NCBI GenBank assembly: GCA_963843595.1
Contig: CAWJLG010000012.1
Coordinates: 186,001 to 250,000 of the forward strand
Direction: 5' to 3'
DNA: 64,000 bases
Origin: CAIWHR01 sp963843595
Lineage (GTDB): Bacteria; Pseudomonadota; Gammaproteobacteria; Burkholderiales; Casimicrobiaceae
In this document: piece after piece, positions 55,501 through 64,000 of the stretch
How the letters are laid out: each line of letters opens with the position of its first letter
Position numbering within the stretch: position 1 is the first letter of the stretch
Program-made: the position numbers and the translations under genes
The notes under the pieces: generated by a model
Seen by the model: the letters and a program-made list of their open reading frames with translations, nothing else
Told to the model about the DNA's origin: nothing
The model's database searches: none

Positions 55501-55983
55501 CAGATCCGTCGGCGACGCCGCGCGAACGCCGCGGACGCGCTGCATCGCCTCGTACTCGGGGAAGAGCTTGAGCGGGATCGGCGACGCCCCGTTGACCAGT
55601 TCGTCGAGGTAGATCCTGAGCTTCCGGCACGCGCGATCGACCGCGTCGCAGCCGGCGGCAATGTCGGCCGCTTCCGGATCCTCGAGCCGCGTCAGCTGGC
55701 GCTCGATCTCGTCGGTGTAGGCGACGACGGGGTCCATCCCGACCATCTGGATCGCGCCGGCCGCCTGGTGGATGTGCGTGCGCGCGTGCTTCAGCGCCGC
55801 CGTGTCGGCGGCGTCCGTCTTGAACCGGGCAAGCGATTCGAGACCGCGCGTGAGCGCCAGATCGATCTCGCCGTGCACCCACGAGAGGGGCCCGAGATCG
55901 AATTCGGAGTTGGTATCGGTCACCACGGGAATCGTCGGCTGCGGTCGCTGGTCGGTTGAGGTCGTAGCCCTTCGGGTGTGCAA
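49559..55983 (-). CDS. chpA: Hybrid chemotaxis histidine kinase ChpA/PilL, apparently frameshifted
   Basis: About 2,140 residues once repaired. Starts at TTG 55983 or GTG 55923. Order of domains: an N-terminal Hpt-like segment (ARTHIHQAAGAIQMVGM), long helical region, an Hpt with GFHTLKGSGRMVGL, an acidic Ala/Pro/Glu-rich linker, another Hpt (SHTLCGIHRTGGF), a further Hpt (TLHTFKGSARMAGA), CheA dimerisation, HATPase (HLLRNALDHGIES, DDGAGIN, GRGIGMDVV, GKGTAF), a CheW-like domain and a C-terminal receiver (IVDDSLTVRKI, ILLDIEMPRMDG, GKPFQEDELL). Two one-base breaks, at a GGG run at 52701-52703 and near 52052, split it into three frames; removing one base at each restores it. It signals from PilJ to PilG/PilH to control type IV pili. 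Confidence 0.88.
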
Positions 55984-56008
55984 GAACCGCGCCTGGAGCC
56001 TCGGCGCC

Positions 56009-58216
56009 TCAGACCTTGAAACCAGCGACGGAGCTGCGCAGGTCCGCCGCGAGCTTCGTCAACTGCCCGATGGACACGTTGGTCTGCTTGGTGCCCTCCG
56101 TCGTCTCCTCGGAGATCTTGAGGATGCCCTGCATGCCGCGCGTCACCTCGGACACCGAAGCCGACTGCTTCTGCGTCTGGTCCGAAATGCCTCCGATGAG
56201 CTGGGCAAGCTCGCGCGACACCTTGCGGATCTCCTCCAGCGCCTGGCCGGCGGCGTCGGAGAGCTTCGTCCCCTCGACCACCCCGACCGTCGACTTCTCC
56301 ATGGCGGCCACGGCATCCTGCGTGTCGGCCTGAATGGTCTTCACGATCGCGTCGATCTGCTTGGTCGCCTCGCCGGAGCGCTCCGCCAGGCGCTGCACTT
56401 CCTCGGCCACGACGGTGAAACCGCGTCCGGCCTCGCCGGCGGAAGCCGCCTGGATCGCGGCGTTCAGCGCCAGCACGTTCGTCTGCTCGGTAATGTCCGA
56501 GATCAGCTCCACGATCTCGCCGATCTCCAGCGAGGACTCGCCCAGCCGTTTGATCCGCTTCGACGTGTCCTGGATCTGGGTGCGGATTTCGTTCATGCCG
56601 GCGATCTGGTTCTGCACTGCCTGCCCGCCCTTTTCGGCCGCCGCAAGCGACTGCTGGGCCACGCGGGCGGATTGTGCCGCGCTCTGGGAGACTTCGTTGA
56701 TCGACTGCGCCATCTGCAGCACCGACGCCGAAGCGTGCTGGATTTCCTGGTTCTGCCGCTGCGAGGCCTCGAAGAGCCGGTTGGAAATCGCCTGCGCGTC
56801 CTGCGTGGCCTTCGTCACCTGGTCGGTCGCGGAGTTGATTCCCTTGACCAGCGTGCGCAGCTCCTCGATCGTGAAGTTGATCGAGTCGGCGATCGCGCCC
56901 GTGACGTCCTCGGTCACCGAGGCCTGCACCGTCAGATCGCCGTCGGCAAGGTTCCCCATCTCGTTGAGCAGCCGGAGAATGGCTTCCTGATTGCGCTTGT
57001 TCTCCTGCTCGGACTCGAACGCGCGGAGGCGGGCGTCGTCGAGGAAGACCTTGCCCAGCAACACCAGGCAGGCCAGCGCCAGCAGCGCGAAGATGATGGC
57101 CGCCCACAAGGTGAACGCGCGCAGCTTGCCGGTGCCCTCGTAGGCCTCGGCAAGCTTCGTCGTGTCGTTGAGCAGCGCCTCCGATTCGCTGTTCACGCCG
57201 CGCGCCGCCTGTTTCGCCGCCACCAGCCGGTTCATGTTCTGCAGGATGGCCGCGACCCCGGTGTCGTAGGCGGCGAACCGCTTGGCCAGCTCGTTCAACG
57301 TCGCCCGCGCATCGTCGCTGCGCACGCCGGCCAGCCGCAGCGCCTCGCTGCCCTTGGTCAGCCCGGTGAGGATGTCGCGGAACGTCCCGGCGTCCTTGCC
57401 GAGCAGGAACGCGACCTCCGGATCGATTTCGTCGGACGAAGCGAGCGCGTTGGCGTTCTTGGCGATGCGCTGCGAGAGCACCGCGAGCTGGTTGGCGTAC
57501 TCGATCTCGCGCAGCGACCCGCCGCCCTGACCGACCTGCTGCGCCGCCTGCTGCGCGAGCTCCAGGATCGGGTTGTTGCCGGCGTTGATGCCCTCGAGAC
57601 CCTTGGCCAGCGTGGTCAGGCTCTGCTGGTTGTCGAGCACGCGTCCGGCGTTTGCATCGACGCGATCCCACCGCGCCTTGATGCCCTGCAGAAGCTCGAC
57701 GATCGCCGGGTCCTGCACCACGTCGAGACTCGTGCCCTTCACCGTGCCGCCCGACTGCAGCGCCTCGAGGTCGGCTCTGAACCGCTCGCGACTGTCCTTC
57801 ACCGCCGGAAAGGCCGCCGCCTGACCTTGCGACGCCAGCGCCGTGCCGCGTGCGAGGCGCTGCGAAAGCATCTGCATCTCGGTGGCGGTGGCACCGGACG
57901 CCGCCTGCTGCGCCGCGTTGCGACCGTCGAGGAACACCATGAACGCCGCGAACACGAGGAACGACACCATTGCCACGCCCAGCACCTGGAACTGCTGGAC
58001 GATCGGCAGATGCCCGATAAACGGGATCCTCTTCGGCATCCTGATCTCGGTCGTCGCGGAACGCAGCTGTTCCATGATCGACACCGAGGCGAGCGGGTCG
58101 TAGCCGGCCGGTGCCGCCCCCGCCCGCACCTGTGTGGTCGGCATGTCGAGCTCGACGGTCGCCGCGGCCCTCGGCTTGTCGCCGAAAAGGCCCGGAAGTT
58201 TCAGGTTGAGCGCCAT
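56009..58216 (-). CDS. pilJ: Twitching motility methyl-accepting chemotaxis protein PilJ
   Basis: A 735-residue chemoreceptor. Two membrane helices at about residues 55-80 (VLGVAMVSFLVFAAFMVFL) and 370-395 (IIFALLALACLVLLGKVF) bracket a large periplasmic sensor domain of the PilJ type. The C-terminal half is the coiled-coil signalling domain with the hairpin tip EVQRLAERSGEATKQID and AGEAGRGFTVVAEE. It is thought to sense pilus retraction or small molecules at the pole and to feed ChpA via PilI. It lies 25 bases upstream of the first possible chpA start. Confidence 0.93.
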   Translation of the reverse strand: MALNLKLPGLFGDKPRAAATVELDMPTTQVRAGAAPAGYDPLASVSIMEQLRSATTEIRMPKRIPFIGHLPIVQQFQVLGVAMVSFLVFAAFMVFLDGRNAAQQAASGATATEMQMLSQRLARGTALASQGQAAAFPAVKDSRERFRADLEALQSGGTVKGTSLDVVQDPAIVELLQGIKARWDRVDANAGRVLDNQQSLTTLAKGLEGINAGNNPILELAQQAAQQVGQGGGSLREIEYANQLAVLSQRIAKNANALASSDEIDPEVAFLLGKDAGTFRDILTGLTKGSEALRLAGVRSDDARATLNELAKRFAAYDTGVAAILQNMNRLVAAKQAARGVNSESEALLNDTTKLAEAYEGTGKLRAFTLWAAIIFALLALACLVLLGKVFLDDARLRAFESEQENKRNQEAILRLLNEMGNLADGDLTVQASVTEDVTGAIADSINFTIEELRTLVKGINSATDQVTKATQDAQAISNRLFEASQRQNQEIQHASASVLQMAQSINEVSQSAAQSARVAQQSLAAAEKGGQAVQNQIAGMNEIRTQIQDTSKRIKRLGESSLEIGEIVELISDITEQTNVLALNAAIQAASAGEAGRGFTVVAEEVQRLAERSGEATKQIDAIVKTIQADTQDAVAAMEKSTVGVVEGTKLSDAAGQALEEIRKVSRELAQLIGGISDQTQKQSASVSEVTRGMQGILKISEETTEGTKQTNVSIGQLTKLAADLRSSVAGFKV

Positions 58217-58295
58217 GCTTCGTTCCTCCCAGAGCCGCGCGGTCGCGCGGCGGTCGCTGCGTTCGTTTCGCCTGCCGGTGCTCCGGGTCGCGCGG

Positions 58296-58826
58296 TCACA
58301 GTCCTGCCTGCAGGAACGCGGGATCCGCCGCGAGCTTCGCGAGGTCGATTTCCTGCCAGGCGCCGCCGTCGGCGTCCATCCATCGCTGGCCGTACCAGGC
58401 CGGGGCGTCCGCAGGCGGCGCGACGGGCGCGAGCTCGGTCAGGTTGCGCAGGCCCAACACCCGCTCGACGACGACGCCGGTCTTCAGATCGCCCGTGCGC
58501 GAACCGAACACGACCATCCGCGCCTGTCCGCCGCCGGCGTGTGACGCGGGGCCTTCGCGCCCGAGAAATCCCGCAAGGTCGACCACGCTGTAGAGATTGC
58601 CGCGAATGTTGGCCACGCCGACGAACCACGGCTTGGTCAACGGAACGACGGCAATCGGGGGCAGCGCGATCACCTCGCCGGCGTCGGCGAGGCGGATCAG
58701 CCACTGCTCGCCGCCGCAGGCGAGACCCAGCCGCGAGGACTCGACCTGTGCGGCGGTCTTGCTCGCCAGGCGCGTCGCGAGTTCCTGCTGGAACGAGCGA
58801 AGGTCGAGTTTGGCGCTGCGGGCCAT
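58296..58826 (-). CDS. pilI: CheW-like adaptor PilI
   Basis: A 176-residue CheW-domain protein with LACGGEQWLIRLADAGEV, PWFVGVANIRGNLYSVVDLAGFLG (the CheW signature) and VVERVLGLRNL. It couples the PilJ receptor to the ChpA kinase at the inner membrane. Encoded 19 bases after pilH and 79 bases before pilJ. Confidence 0.92.
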   Translation of the reverse strand: MARSAKLDLRSFQQELATRLASKTAAQVESSRLGLACGGEQWLIRLADAGEVIALPPIAVVPLTKPWFVGVANIRGNLYSVVDLAGFLGREGPASHAGGGQARMVVFGSRTGDLKTGVVVERVLGLRNLTELAPVAPPADAPAWYGQRWMDADGGAWQEIDLAKLAADPAFLQAGL

Positions 58827-58845
58827 CGTTTCCCCGGGAAAAGGC

Positions 58846-59211
58846 TCAGCCGAGCGCCGCGATCTTGGCGAGCAGCTCGTCGCGGACCACCGGCTTCACC
58901 ACGTAGTCGCGGGCACCCTGGCGCATGCCCCAGATCTTGTCGGTCTCCTGGCTCTTCGACGTGCACAGGATGATCGGAATGCTCTTGGTGTCGGGATCGC
59001 GGCTGATCGCGCGCGTCGCCTGGAAGCCATTGAGGCCGGGCATCACGACGTCCATCAGGATGAGGTCGGGCCTGGCCTGCTTCGCCTTCAGGATCGCGTC
59101 CTCCCCGTTGTCGCTGGCGATGACCTCGAAACCGGCCTTGGTCAGCATGTCGTTGAGCACATGGCGCTCGGTCGGGGAGTCGTCGACGATCAGGATTCGC
59201 TTGATGGCCAT
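58846..59211 (-). CDS. pilH: Twitching motility response regulator PilH
   Basis: A 121-residue stand-alone receiver: RILIVDDSPTERHVL (acidic pair), LILMDVVMPGLNGFQ (phospho-Asp), CTSKSQETD (Thr/Ser switch) and YVVKPVVRDEL (Lys). ATG 59211 (MAIKRILIV) is preferred over the TTG three codons upstream. PilH damps pilus activity or acts as a phosphate sink relative to PilG. Confidence 0.92.
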   Translation of the reverse strand: MAIKRILIVDDSPTERHVLNDMLTKAGFEVIASDNGEDAILKAKQARPDLILMDVVMPGLNGFQATRAISRDPDTKSIPIILCTSKSQETDKIWGMRQGARDYVVKPVVRDELLAKIAALG

Positions 59212-59257
59212 GGTTTCCAACCCGGGTGTCGCCCACTTCGGCGGCGCTCGCCGCCGT

Positions 59258-59659
59258 TCACGCGGCGGCCGCGCGATGCACGTGCGTCGCGACCGCCTTC
59301 AGCAGGCTCTCTTTGGTGAAGGGCTTCGTCAGGTACTGGTCGGAACCGACCATGCGGCCGCGCGCCCGGTCGAACAGGCCGTCCTTCGAGGACAGCATGA
59401 TCACCGGCGTGGCGTGGAACTTCGCGTTCTTCTTGATGAGCGCGCACGTCTGGTAACCGTCCAGACGCGGCATCATGATGTCGACGAAGACGAGTTCCGG
59501 CTGATGGTCGGCAATCTTGGCGAGCGCGTCGAAACCGTCCTCGGCGAGGATCACGGTGCAGCCGGCCTGCAGCAGAAAGATTTCCGCGCTGCGGCGAATG
59601 GTGTTCGAGTCGTCGATCACCATGACCTTGACGCCCTGCAGCGAATTCTGCTCCGACAA
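59258..59659 (-). CDS. pilG: Twitching motility response regulator PilG
   Basis: A 133-residue receiver from TTG 59659 (GGGGAG six bases before it), closely matching known PilG: VKVMVIDDSNTIRRSAE, FVDIMMPRLDGYQTCALIK, MLSSKDGLFDRARGRMVGSDQYLTKPFTKE. An in-frame ATG at 59686 lacks a ribosome site and adds non-conserved residues. PilG activates type IV pilus extension and is the first gene of the pilGHIJ-chpA operon. Confidence 0.93.
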   Translation of the reverse strand: MSEQNSLQGVKVMVIDDSNTIRRSAEIFLLQAGCTVILAEDGFDALAKIADHQPELVFVDIMMPRLDGYQTCALIKKNAKFHATPVIMLSSKDGLFDRARGRMVGSDQYLTKPFTKESLLKAVATHVHRAAAA

Positions 59660-59959
59660 CGTGCTCTCCCCTTCTTGCGGCCCCATTGGGCGGTGCGTGG
59701 TGCGGCCACCACGGATCCGGGGCGAGTCTGCCACGGGTGGGGCGAACTGACCAGAGCATAAACCTTGCCGGAATCGACGCTACGGGAAAAAACTGCGCGT
59801 TTTGCAACACCGCGACAACTTTTACGCCAGTGGCCTGCCGCGGTACGGCACTCCGTGCCCGTGAGCGTCCCTGTCCGGGCGGTAGAACGGGGGGTCGCGG
59901 CGCACCAGATTGCCTGCAGCCCGAAAGCCGCGCGGCGCCAGGAGGCCCCGGGGGCTGCG
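59660..59959. other. Intergenic region between ilvA stop and pilG start
   Basis: Holds the presumed pilG promoter. An AT-richer stretch at about 59755-59830 (with runs of A and T) is the best place for it, but no clear -35/-10 pair with standard spacing was found. No gene is seen. Confidence 0.4.
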
Positions 59960-61474
59960 CTAACGGCCCAGAAACAGCCGATAGGCCGGGTTGCCCGTCT
60001 CGTCCACGCAGTCGTAGCCCAGGCGACCGAGGAAGGTCCGGAATTCGGCCTTGTCCTGGGGCGGGACCTGCATCCCCACGAGCACGCGCCCGTAGTCGGC
60101 CCCGTGGTTGCGATAGTGGAACAGGCTGATGTTCCAGCCCCGGCTCATGCTGTCGAGAAATTTCAGCAACGCGCCGGGGCGTTCCGGAAACTCGAACCGG
60201 TAGAGGATTTCGTTCTCGGCCGCAGGGGCATGGCCGCCGACCAGGTGCCGCACATGGAGCTTCGCCATCTCGTTGTCGGTGAGGTCGGAGGCCTGGATCT
60301 TCCGGCGCTTGAGCTCGGCGAGCAGATGCTCGGTCTCGCGCCGGTCGGCGACCTCGATGCCGACGAACAGGTGGGCGACGCGGGGATCCGAGTAGCGGTA
60401 GTTGAACTCGGTGACCGAACGCTTGCCGAGCAGAGCGCAGAATTCGCGGAAGCTGCCGGGCCGCTCGGGAATGGTCACCGCGAGGATGGCCTCGCGCCGC
60501 TCGCCGAGCTCCGCACGCTCGGCGACGAAGCGCAGCCGATCGAAGTTCATGTTCGCGCCGCAGGCGATCGCGACGTAGGTTCTGTCCTTCGCCCGATGCC
60601 GCTCCACCCACGCCTTGACCCCGGCGATGGACAGCGCTCCCGCGGGCTCGAGGATCGAGCGCGTGTCCTCGAAAACGTCCTTCAGCGCCGCGCAGGTCGC
60701 GTCGGTGTCGACCAGAACGATGTCGTCGACGTACATCTGCGCGAGGCGGAAGGTCTCCTTGCCGACCTGCTTCACCGCCACGCCGTCGGCGAACAGTCCC
60801 ACGTGGGCGAGCTTGACCCGGCGCCCCGCCGCCAGCGATCGCGCCATGGCATCGGAATCCTCGGGCTGGACACCGATGATCCGGATCCCGGGCCGCACCC
60901 GCTTGACGTATGCGGCAATGCCGCTGACGAGCCCGCCGCCGCCGATCGCGACGAAGATCGCGTCGATCGGGCCCTGGCACTGGCGCAGAATCTCCATCCC
61001 GATCGTGCCCTGTCCGGCGATCACGTCGGGGTCGTCGTAGGGATGGACGAACGTGGCGCGGGTCTTCCTTTGCAGCTCCATGGCATGCGCGTACGCATCG
61101 CTGTAGGAATCGCCGTGGAGGACGACCTTGGCGCCGCGTCCCGCGACCGCGGCGATCTTGATCTGCGGCGTGGTCTCGGGCATGACGATCGTCGCCCTGC
61201 AGCCGAGGCGCTGCGCAGCGAGCGCCACTCCTTGCGCGTGATTCCCCGCCGAGGCGGCGATCACTCCGCGCGCGAGCTCGGCCGCCGTGAGGTGCGCCAT
61301 CTTGTTGTAGGCACCGCGCAGCTTGAACGAGAACACCGGCTGCTGGTCCTCGCGCTTCAACAGCACGCGATTGCCGAGCCGGTGCGACAGCGTCGGGGCG
61401 AAGTCGAGCGGCGATTCGATCGCCACGTCGTAGACCTTCGCGGTCAGGATTCGCTGCAGGTAGTCGATGGCCAT
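59960..61474 (-). CDS. ilvA: Threonine deaminase, biosynthetic (threonine ammonia-lyase)
   Basis: A 504-residue PLP enzyme converting threonine to 2-oxobutanoate for isoleucine. PLP lysine in FSFKLRGAYNKM, SAGNHAQGVA, the phosphate-binding GGGGLVSGIA and CGANMNFDRLRF are in place. Two C-terminal ACT-like regulatory repeats (AVTIPERPGSFREF and FEFPERPGALLKFL) indicate the feedback-controlled biosynthetic type. ATG 61474 (MAIDYLQRIL) is the family start. Divergent from ppx with 126 bases between. Confidence 0.96.
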   Translation of the reverse strand: MAIDYLQRILTAKVYDVAIESPLDFAPTLSHRLGNRVLLKREDQQPVFSFKLRGAYNKMAHLTAAELARGVIAASAGNHAQGVALAAQRLGCRATIVMPETTPQIKIAAVAGRGAKVVLHGDSYSDAYAHAMELQRKTRATFVHPYDDPDVIAGQGTIGMEILRQCQGPIDAIFVAIGGGGLVSGIAAYVKRVRPGIRIIGVQPEDSDAMARSLAAGRRVKLAHVGLFADGVAVKQVGKETFRLAQMYVDDIVLVDTDATCAALKDVFEDTRSILEPAGALSIAGVKAWVERHRAKDRTYVAIACGANMNFDRLRFVAERAELGERREAILAVTIPERPGSFREFCALLGKRSVTEFNYRYSDPRVAHLFVGIEVADRRETEHLLAELKRRKIQASDLTDNEMAKLHVRHLVGGHAPAAENEILYRFEFPERPGALLKFLDSMSRGWNISLFHYRNHGADYGRVLVGMQVPPQDKAEFRTFLGRLGYDCVDETGNPAYRLFLGR

Positions 61475-61600
61475 GGGGAAGAACGCACGCGGCTGGCGGA
61501 AAGTCAGCCTGCGAGCGTAGCAGGAAAGCGTCACCCGGGGAAATGCGTACGCATGTCCGCCCTTCGTCGGGGTCATCCGATCTGCTAGCCTTACGCCGCC

Positions 61601-63079
61601 ATGCAGCGCAACTCGCTCACCGCCGCAACGCTCGCCGTCGTCGACATGGGCTCGAACAGCTTCCGGCTGGAGCTCGGCCGCGTCGAGGGTGACCAGATCT
61701 TCCGGCTCGACACCTGGCGCGAAACGCTGCGCCTGGGCGCAGGCATCGATGCGAAGGGCAACCTGAGACCGGAGGCGCGCCGGGCCGCGTTGGCCTGCCT
61801 GCGCCGCTTCGGCGAGCGCCTTTCGGGCCTGCACCCCTCGGCGGTGCGGGCCGTGGCCACGAACACACTGCGTGTGGCGAAGAACTCGGCGACGTTCCTG
61901 CCGCAGGCCGAACGTGCGCTCGGATTCCCGATCGACATCATCACCGGCCACGAGGAAGCCCGCCTGATCTATCTCGGCGTGTCGCACGTGCTGCCGGCCT
62001 CGACCGAGCGCCGCCTCGTCATCGACATCGGCGGCGGCTCCACCGAGTTCATCATCGGGCAGGGCATGACAGCCGAGCGGCTGGAGTCGCTGAAGGTTGG
62101 CTGCGTCGGGATGACGCAGCGGTTCTTCGCCGACGGCGCACTCAGCGACAAGGCCTTCGTCGCGGCCGAGACCCACGCGCGCGCCGAAATCGAGGTGATC
62201 GGCATCGAGTTCCAGCGCGGACAGTGGCAAGCGGCGTACGCGTCGTCGGGGACCGCGCTCGCGCTCGCCGAGATCCTCGAACAGAACGGGCTGTCTCCGG
62301 CCGGGATCACGCGCGACGGGCTGGCTCGTCTGCGGCGCAGGATGGTTGCCGCCGGCCATGTCCGGCGCCTGCATCTGGACGCCTTGAAGCCGGAGCGCGC
62401 GCCGGTGCTTGCCGGCGGCCTGGCCGTGATGGCGGCCGCGATGACCGAACTCGATGTCGCGCGGATCAATCCGGTCGGCGGCGCACTCCGGTTGGGCGTC
62501 CTGTACGATCTGCTCGGCCGCACGATCCGCCACGACATCCGCACCGTCACGGTCGAGCAGTTCCAGATCCGGTGGCGCATCGATCGCGACCACGCCGGAC
62601 GGGTCGCCGCAATGGCGGTAGCGCTGTACCGCGGCGCGGTCCCGGCGCCGGACCCCGCGGTCCTCCAGTACCTCGAGTGGGCCGCGCTGCTGCACGAAAC
62701 CGGTTTTTCCGTCTCGCACATCGGGTTTCACAAACACGGCGCCTACATTCTCCAGAACGCCGACATGCCCGGCTTTTCGGCGCGCGAGCAGCAGCTGGTG
62801 TCGTGGCTCGTGTTGGGCTGCCGCGGCGGACTGTCGAAGATCGCGGCGGCGCTCGCGGCGCCGTCATTCCGGGCGCCGCTCGTCGCCCTTCGGCTTGCCG
62901 TGCTGTTCCACCATGCGCGACGGCCGATCGACGTGCCGCGCCTTAAGCTCGCCGTGACCGGGCACATCCGCTTCGGCGTGTCCGCGCGATGGCGCACGGC
63001 GCATCCGCTGACCGCGCACCTGCTCGCCAAGGAGCAGCGCGAGTGGACCGACCTCGGCTACCGCTGGACCGCGGCCTGA
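61601..63079 (+). CDS. ppx: Exopolyphosphatase (Ppx/GppA family)
   Basis: A 492-residue ASKHA-fold phosphatase releasing phosphate from polyphosphate chain ends. Landmarks: VVDMGSNSFRLEL, VATNTLRVAKNS, GHEEARLIYLGV, the phosphate-binding VIDIGGGSTEFIIG, and a C-terminal HD-like domain with LEWAALLHETGFSVSH and HGAYILQNADMPGFS. It could also act on pppGpp. Convergent with the YqeB-like gene, seven bases apart. Confidence 0.93.
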   Translation: MQRNSLTAATLAVVDMGSNSFRLELGRVEGDQIFRLDTWRETLRLGAGIDAKGNLRPEARRAALACLRRFGERLSGLHPSAVRAVATNTLRVAKNSATFLPQAERALGFPIDIITGHEEARLIYLGVSHVLPASTERRLVIDIGGGSTEFIIGQGMTAERLESLKVGCVGMTQRFFADGALSDKAFVAAETHARAEIEVIGIEFQRGQWQAAYASSGTALALAEILEQNGLSPAGITRDGLARLRRRMVAAGHVRRLHLDALKPERAPVLAGGLAVMAAAMTELDVARINPVGGALRLGVLYDLLGRTIRHDIRTVTVEQFQIRWRIDRDHAGRVAAMAVALYRGAVPAPDPAVLQYLEWAALLHETGFSVSHIGFHKHGAYILQNADMPGFSAREQQLVSWLVLGCRGGLSKIAAALAAPSFRAPLVALRLAVLFHHARRPIDVPRLKLAVTGHIRFGVSARWRTAHPLTAHLLAKEQREWTDLGYRWTAA

Positions 63080-63086
63080 CGCCGGC

Positions 63087-63920
63087 TCACTCGATCGCGG
63101 CGGCCACGCCGCGCTGCGCGAGCGCCGCGAGGACGCCGCGGGCGATGACGACCGGCCGCTCGCCCGGTCCGTAGCACAGCGCGGGATCGCCACGGGGATC
63201 GACCTCGACGACCTTCGCGCCCTCGGCAATCCGCGCGCCCCGCGCCGCCAACCCGCGCAACACGCCGTCGAGCGGGGCGACGATCGTCCGGGTGCCGACG
63301 GCGCCGACAGCTTCGCCCTCGCGAACGCGGGCCGCGATCCGGTGGTCGGTGGCGAACCGTCCCGCCGCCGGGGAATAGACGAAACGCTCGCGACCGGCGC
63401 CGCCGATCACCCGCGGCTCGCCCGCGAACGGCAGGGTGGCTCCGGCCGTCACGACGCCGCCGAGCCGTTCGCCCCACGCCGTCTCGACGGCCACGTCCGT
63501 ATTGCCGCCGGCGACGAAACCCGGCCCGAGGCCGATCGTCAGCAGCCCGCTCGGGGCGCCTGCCCGCAGGTCGTCGCCGTCGCGGCGCTTGCGCATACGC
63601 GCGTCGACAAGCGCCGCCGCCGCGAACGTCTCCGCGACGCCGCGCCACGACCACGTCGTCGCGGCGATGAGGCGGTGGCGGCCGATAACGGCGGGAATGC
63701 TCTTCACGCTCGCGCAGAACACCGCCGCCTCGCCGTCGAGTTCCGCGCTGCCGAAGTACCAGGCGTTCGTGAAGGCCATGCCCCGCCGTGACCAGCCCGG
63801 ATCCACCTCGTCACAGAGCACGACGGCAAATCCGGCCCGATGCAGCGTCATCGCCACGGCCGAGCCGACATCGCCCGACCCGAGGACGATGGCGACAGAC
63901 CGCCCTACCGATACGTTCAT
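63087..63920 (-). CDS. YqeB-like (EF2563 family) selenium-dependent molybdenum hydroxylase maturation-type protein
   Basis: A 277-residue protein from ATG 63920. The N-terminal nucleotide fold SVAIVLGSGDVGSAVAMTLHRAGF and the RRGMAFTNAWYFG segment, followed by TIGLGPGFVAGGNTD, VETAWGERLG and the barrel-sandwich part GVLRGLAARGARIAEGAKVVEVDPRG, follow the EF2563/YqeB pattern. Such proteins are linked to maturation of molybdenum hydroxylases, often with XdhC/MocA-type partners; those would lie to the right of the window. An in-frame start further right (63968) exists but is less likely. Confidence 0.75.
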   Translation of the reverse strand: MNVSVGRSVAIVLGSGDVGSAVAMTLHRAGFAVVLCDEVDPGWSRRGMAFTNAWYFGSAELDGEAAVFCASVKSIPAVIGRHRLIAATTWSWRGVAETFAAAALVDARMRKRRDGDDLRAGAPSGLLTIGLGPGFVAGGNTDVAVETAWGERLGGVVTAGATLPFAGEPRVIGGAGRERFVYSPAAGRFATDHRIAARVREGEAVGAVGTRTIVAPLDGVLRGLAARGARIAEGAKVVEVDPRGDPALCYGPGERPVVIARGVLAALAQRGVAAAIE

Positions 63921-64000
63921 TGCCGACCCCGCACGCTCGCCACCAAACAAGCAGGCTGCGCCAAGCACAATCCCGGCAGCACCTAGACGAATTCGGGCGC

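Overview
The window is a GC-rich chromosomal segment, almost certainly from a betaproteobacterium. The supporting gene orders are DUF2782-thrB next to polA, two BPSS1780-type membrane proteins, yqgE-ruvX-pyrR-pyrB-pyrC', CIRCE-controlled groES-groEL, and a Pil-Chp twitching chemosensory cluster. Everything is read from sequence alone. No rRNA, tRNA, CRISPR array or insertion-sequence transposase was recognised.

Layout. 0-15 kb is mostly housekeeping: a partial aldehyde dehydrogenase, a DUF2726 protein, a decayed PagL-like remnant, groEL/groES with a clear sigma70 promoter and HrcA operator, a membrane protein, a REP-like inverted repeat, a GT2/GT-C glycosyltransferase pair, polA divergent from a LOG-type nucleotide hydrolase, and DUF2782-thrB-BPSS1780. 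14.7-23.1 kb is accessory: a truncated SulP transporter, then a minus-strand module of an exported IPT/TIG plus tandem beta-sandwich protein, a Sec-exported Rhs/YD-repeat protein, a phospholipase-A2-like C-terminal toxin domain and a small membrane protein that is the likely immunity factor. 23.6-29.7 kb holds a degenerate inositol-monophosphatase-like protein, a flavin reductase-like protein, a UvrD helicase, argA and a YggX protein. 29.7-32.1 kb is a scar: a peroxidase-related gene split by about 1.7 kb carrying a decayed MscS channel and an EF-hand protein. 32.2-35.9 kb encodes an RraA-like protein and a three-subunit FAD/2Fe-2S amine dehydrogenase. 36-40.8 kb has a dienelactone hydrolase-like protein and the pyrimidine operon with a non-catalytic PyrC'. 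40.9-49.4 kb has a PhoD-like phosphatase, photolyase, a DUF2182/DUF1326 pair, an NAD(P)-binding protein, an EF-G paralogue lacking the catalytic His, DUF3574 and SnoaL-like genes. 49.5-59.7 kb is pilG-pilH-pilI-pilJ-chpA, closed by a good intrinsic terminator. The end carries ilvA, ppx and a YqeB-like gene.

At least eight apparent single-base frame breaks occur, in the Rhs module, chpA and the NAD(P)-binding gene. None comes with in-frame stop codons, so they may be consensus errors rather than decay. The mscS, SulP, PagL-like and peroxidase fragments look like real decay. The most interesting item is the Rhs-PLA2-membrane protein set at 15.0-23.1 kb.
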